Below, piece by piece: positions 62,988-64,000 of a DNA stretch of 64,000 nucleotides. The DNA is from Streptomyces sp. RKAG290 (GTDB lineage Bacteria > Actinomycetota > Actinomycetes > Streptomycetales > Streptomycetaceae). Numbering within the stretch: position 1 is the stretch's first letter; each line of letters opens with the position of its first letter. The stretch is from contig NZ_JAJOZC010000001.1 of NCBI RefSeq assembly GCF_023701695.1, forward strand, positions 5,827,894 through 5,891,893. Reading direction: 5' to 3'. The notes under the pieces were generated by a model. That model ran no database searches. It was not told the origin of the DNA and saw nothing but the letters and a program-made list of their open reading frames with translations. A program made the translations under genes and the position numbers.

Positions 62988-64000
62988 ATGCACCTGAGCA
63001 ACAAGCGCACCAGAGCACGAACCCTCGCCACGGCCTTCGCCCTGGCCGCCGCATGCCTGGTCCCGGCGGCCCCGTCGGCGGGCGCCGCCCCGCAGCCCCC
63101 GGCCGGCCCCGCCGCCGCGCACGACACCTGGCCGGACACCGCGCACGGCTTCGCCTCACTGGCCGGCGGAACCACCGGGGCAGCGGCGGCAAGGTCGTCA
63201 CCGTCTCCACCCAGGCCGACCTGGTGAAGTACGCGGCCGCGCCGGAGCCCTACGTCATCCGGGTCGCCGGCGCCGTCGCCGTCGAGCCGTTCGGCCACGA
63301 CATCGACGTGACCTCGGACAAGACCATCATCGGGGTCGGCGACACCGGTGAGATCGTCCACGGCGAGCTGCACCTGAACCCCGGCACCCACAACGTCATC
63401 ATCCGCAACCTCACCATCCGCGACTCCTACGTCGAGGGCGACTGGGACGGCAAGACGACCGACTTCGATGCCATCCAGATGGACACCGCCGACCACGTCT
63501 GGATCGACCACAACCGCCTCACGCACATGGGCGACGGACTGCTCGACATCCGTAAGGACAGCGAGTACATCACCGTCTCCCACAACCTCTTCGACAACCA
63601 CAACAAGGCGTTCGGCATCGGCTGGACCGAGAACGTCAAGACGCAGATCACCATCGACCACAACTGGTTCCGGGGCACCAAGCAGCGCAACCCCTCCGCC
63701 GACAACTGCGCCTACGCCCACCTCTACAACAACTACCTCTCCGCGCAGGTCGCGGACGGCGACCCGGTGTGGACGTACGGCAACTGGGCCCGCGGCGCCA
63801 CGAAGATGGTCATCGAGAACAGCTACTACCGGGACGTCCAGCACCCCTACCAGGCGGACGCCACGGCCGAACTCCTCCAGCGCGGCTCCATCCTGAGGAA
63901 CACCACGGGCCGCACCGACGCCTGGGGAGACGCCTTCGACCCGCGCACCCTGTACCCGTACCACCTGGACCGCGCGGCCGACGTGCCGAAGCTGGTCACC
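62988..64000 (+). CDS. Secreted pectate lyase, PL1 family, frameshifted and cut by the window end
   Basis: ATG 62988 after AGGAG opens a signal peptide (LATAFALAAACLVPAAPSAGA). The frame slips in the G4 run 63177-63180; one added G gives TTGGSGGKVVTVSTQADLVKYA and a clean beta-helix onwards, with DFDAIQMDTADHVWIDHNRL and GDGLLDIRKDSEYITVSHNLF. The expected R-x-P-x-x-R site reads KQRNPSADNCAYAHLYNNY, so the second arginine is absent, as in some other actinobacterial PL1 enzymes. The end lies beyond 64000. Confidence 0.85.

Overview
The window is high-GC chromosomal DNA from a Streptomyces or very close relative. The pgi / opcA-zwf-tal-tkt / ctaB / ctaA / sufR-BD-C-S-U-T neighbourhood, frequent GTG and TTG starts, 4-base ATGA/GTGA overlaps, XRE/DUF397 pairs and the strong third-position G/C bias all point there. 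I see no tRNA, rRNA, CRISPR array, insertion sequence or phage gene. Everything here was read by eye from the sequence; no database search was run.

Layout. 0.1-4.7 kb: an RbpA-family RNA polymerase-binding protein, glucose-6-phosphate isomerase, two bacterial PH-domain membrane proteins and a VOC protein. 4.8-11.4 kb (minus strand): oxidative and non-oxidative pentose phosphate operon tkt-tal-zwf-opcA-pgl. 11.8-13.2 kb: haem O synthase and a small conserved protein. 13.4-18.2 kb: a D-galactonate (De Ley-Doudoroff) operon, SDR-GntR-dgoD-aldolase-kinase, behind an AT-rich palindrome. 18.3-21.1 kb (minus): haem A synthase and an ABC exporter pair. 21.3-27.8 kb: the SUF iron-sulphur operon with a perfect CAAC-N6-GTTG SufR box at its start. 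28-47.9 kb: mixed housekeeping and regulatory genes, including a secreted DUF3616-like protein, a three-gene mini-operon facing an XRE/DUF397 pair, SMR pump/TetR, an HxlR-peroxiredoxin fusion, an ECF sigma factor with its partner, dapD, a dapA-like gene, a DUF4232-like lipoprotein, a FemX-type transferase, a PhoX-like protein and a two-domain TerD protein. 48-64 kb: a pectin and sugar-acid utilisation region with uronate dehydrogenase diverging from a ketodeoxyglucarate dehydratase/TIM-barrel pair, then GntR, a DapA-family enzyme, an L-arabinonate-type dehydratase, two sugar ABC permeases, pectate lyase, Gfo/Idh/MocA oxidoreductase, DUF6807, GH43 and a second pectate lyase cut by the window end.

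How the genes work together. The central block links glycolysis to NADPH and pentose supply, with ctaB/ctaA feeding haem to respiration and SUF supplying Fe-S clusters. The last 16 kb looks like one catabolic programme: extracellular pectate lyases and arabinan or galactan trimming release uronic acids and arabinose, an ABC importer takes oligomers up, and aldonate or aldarate dehydratases with DapA-fold enzymes convert them towards 2-oxoglutarate. Two members, a 392-residue TIM-barrel-like protein (50059-51237) and a DUF6807 protein (60560-61387), have no function I can name and are the best candidates for undescribed enzymology.

Caution. At least ten genes are broken by what looks like the loss of a single base, almost always inside a run of C or G. 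They include sufS and the SUF Rieske protein. This is best explained by sequencing or assembly error, so these genes are annotated as full-length with the break marked.
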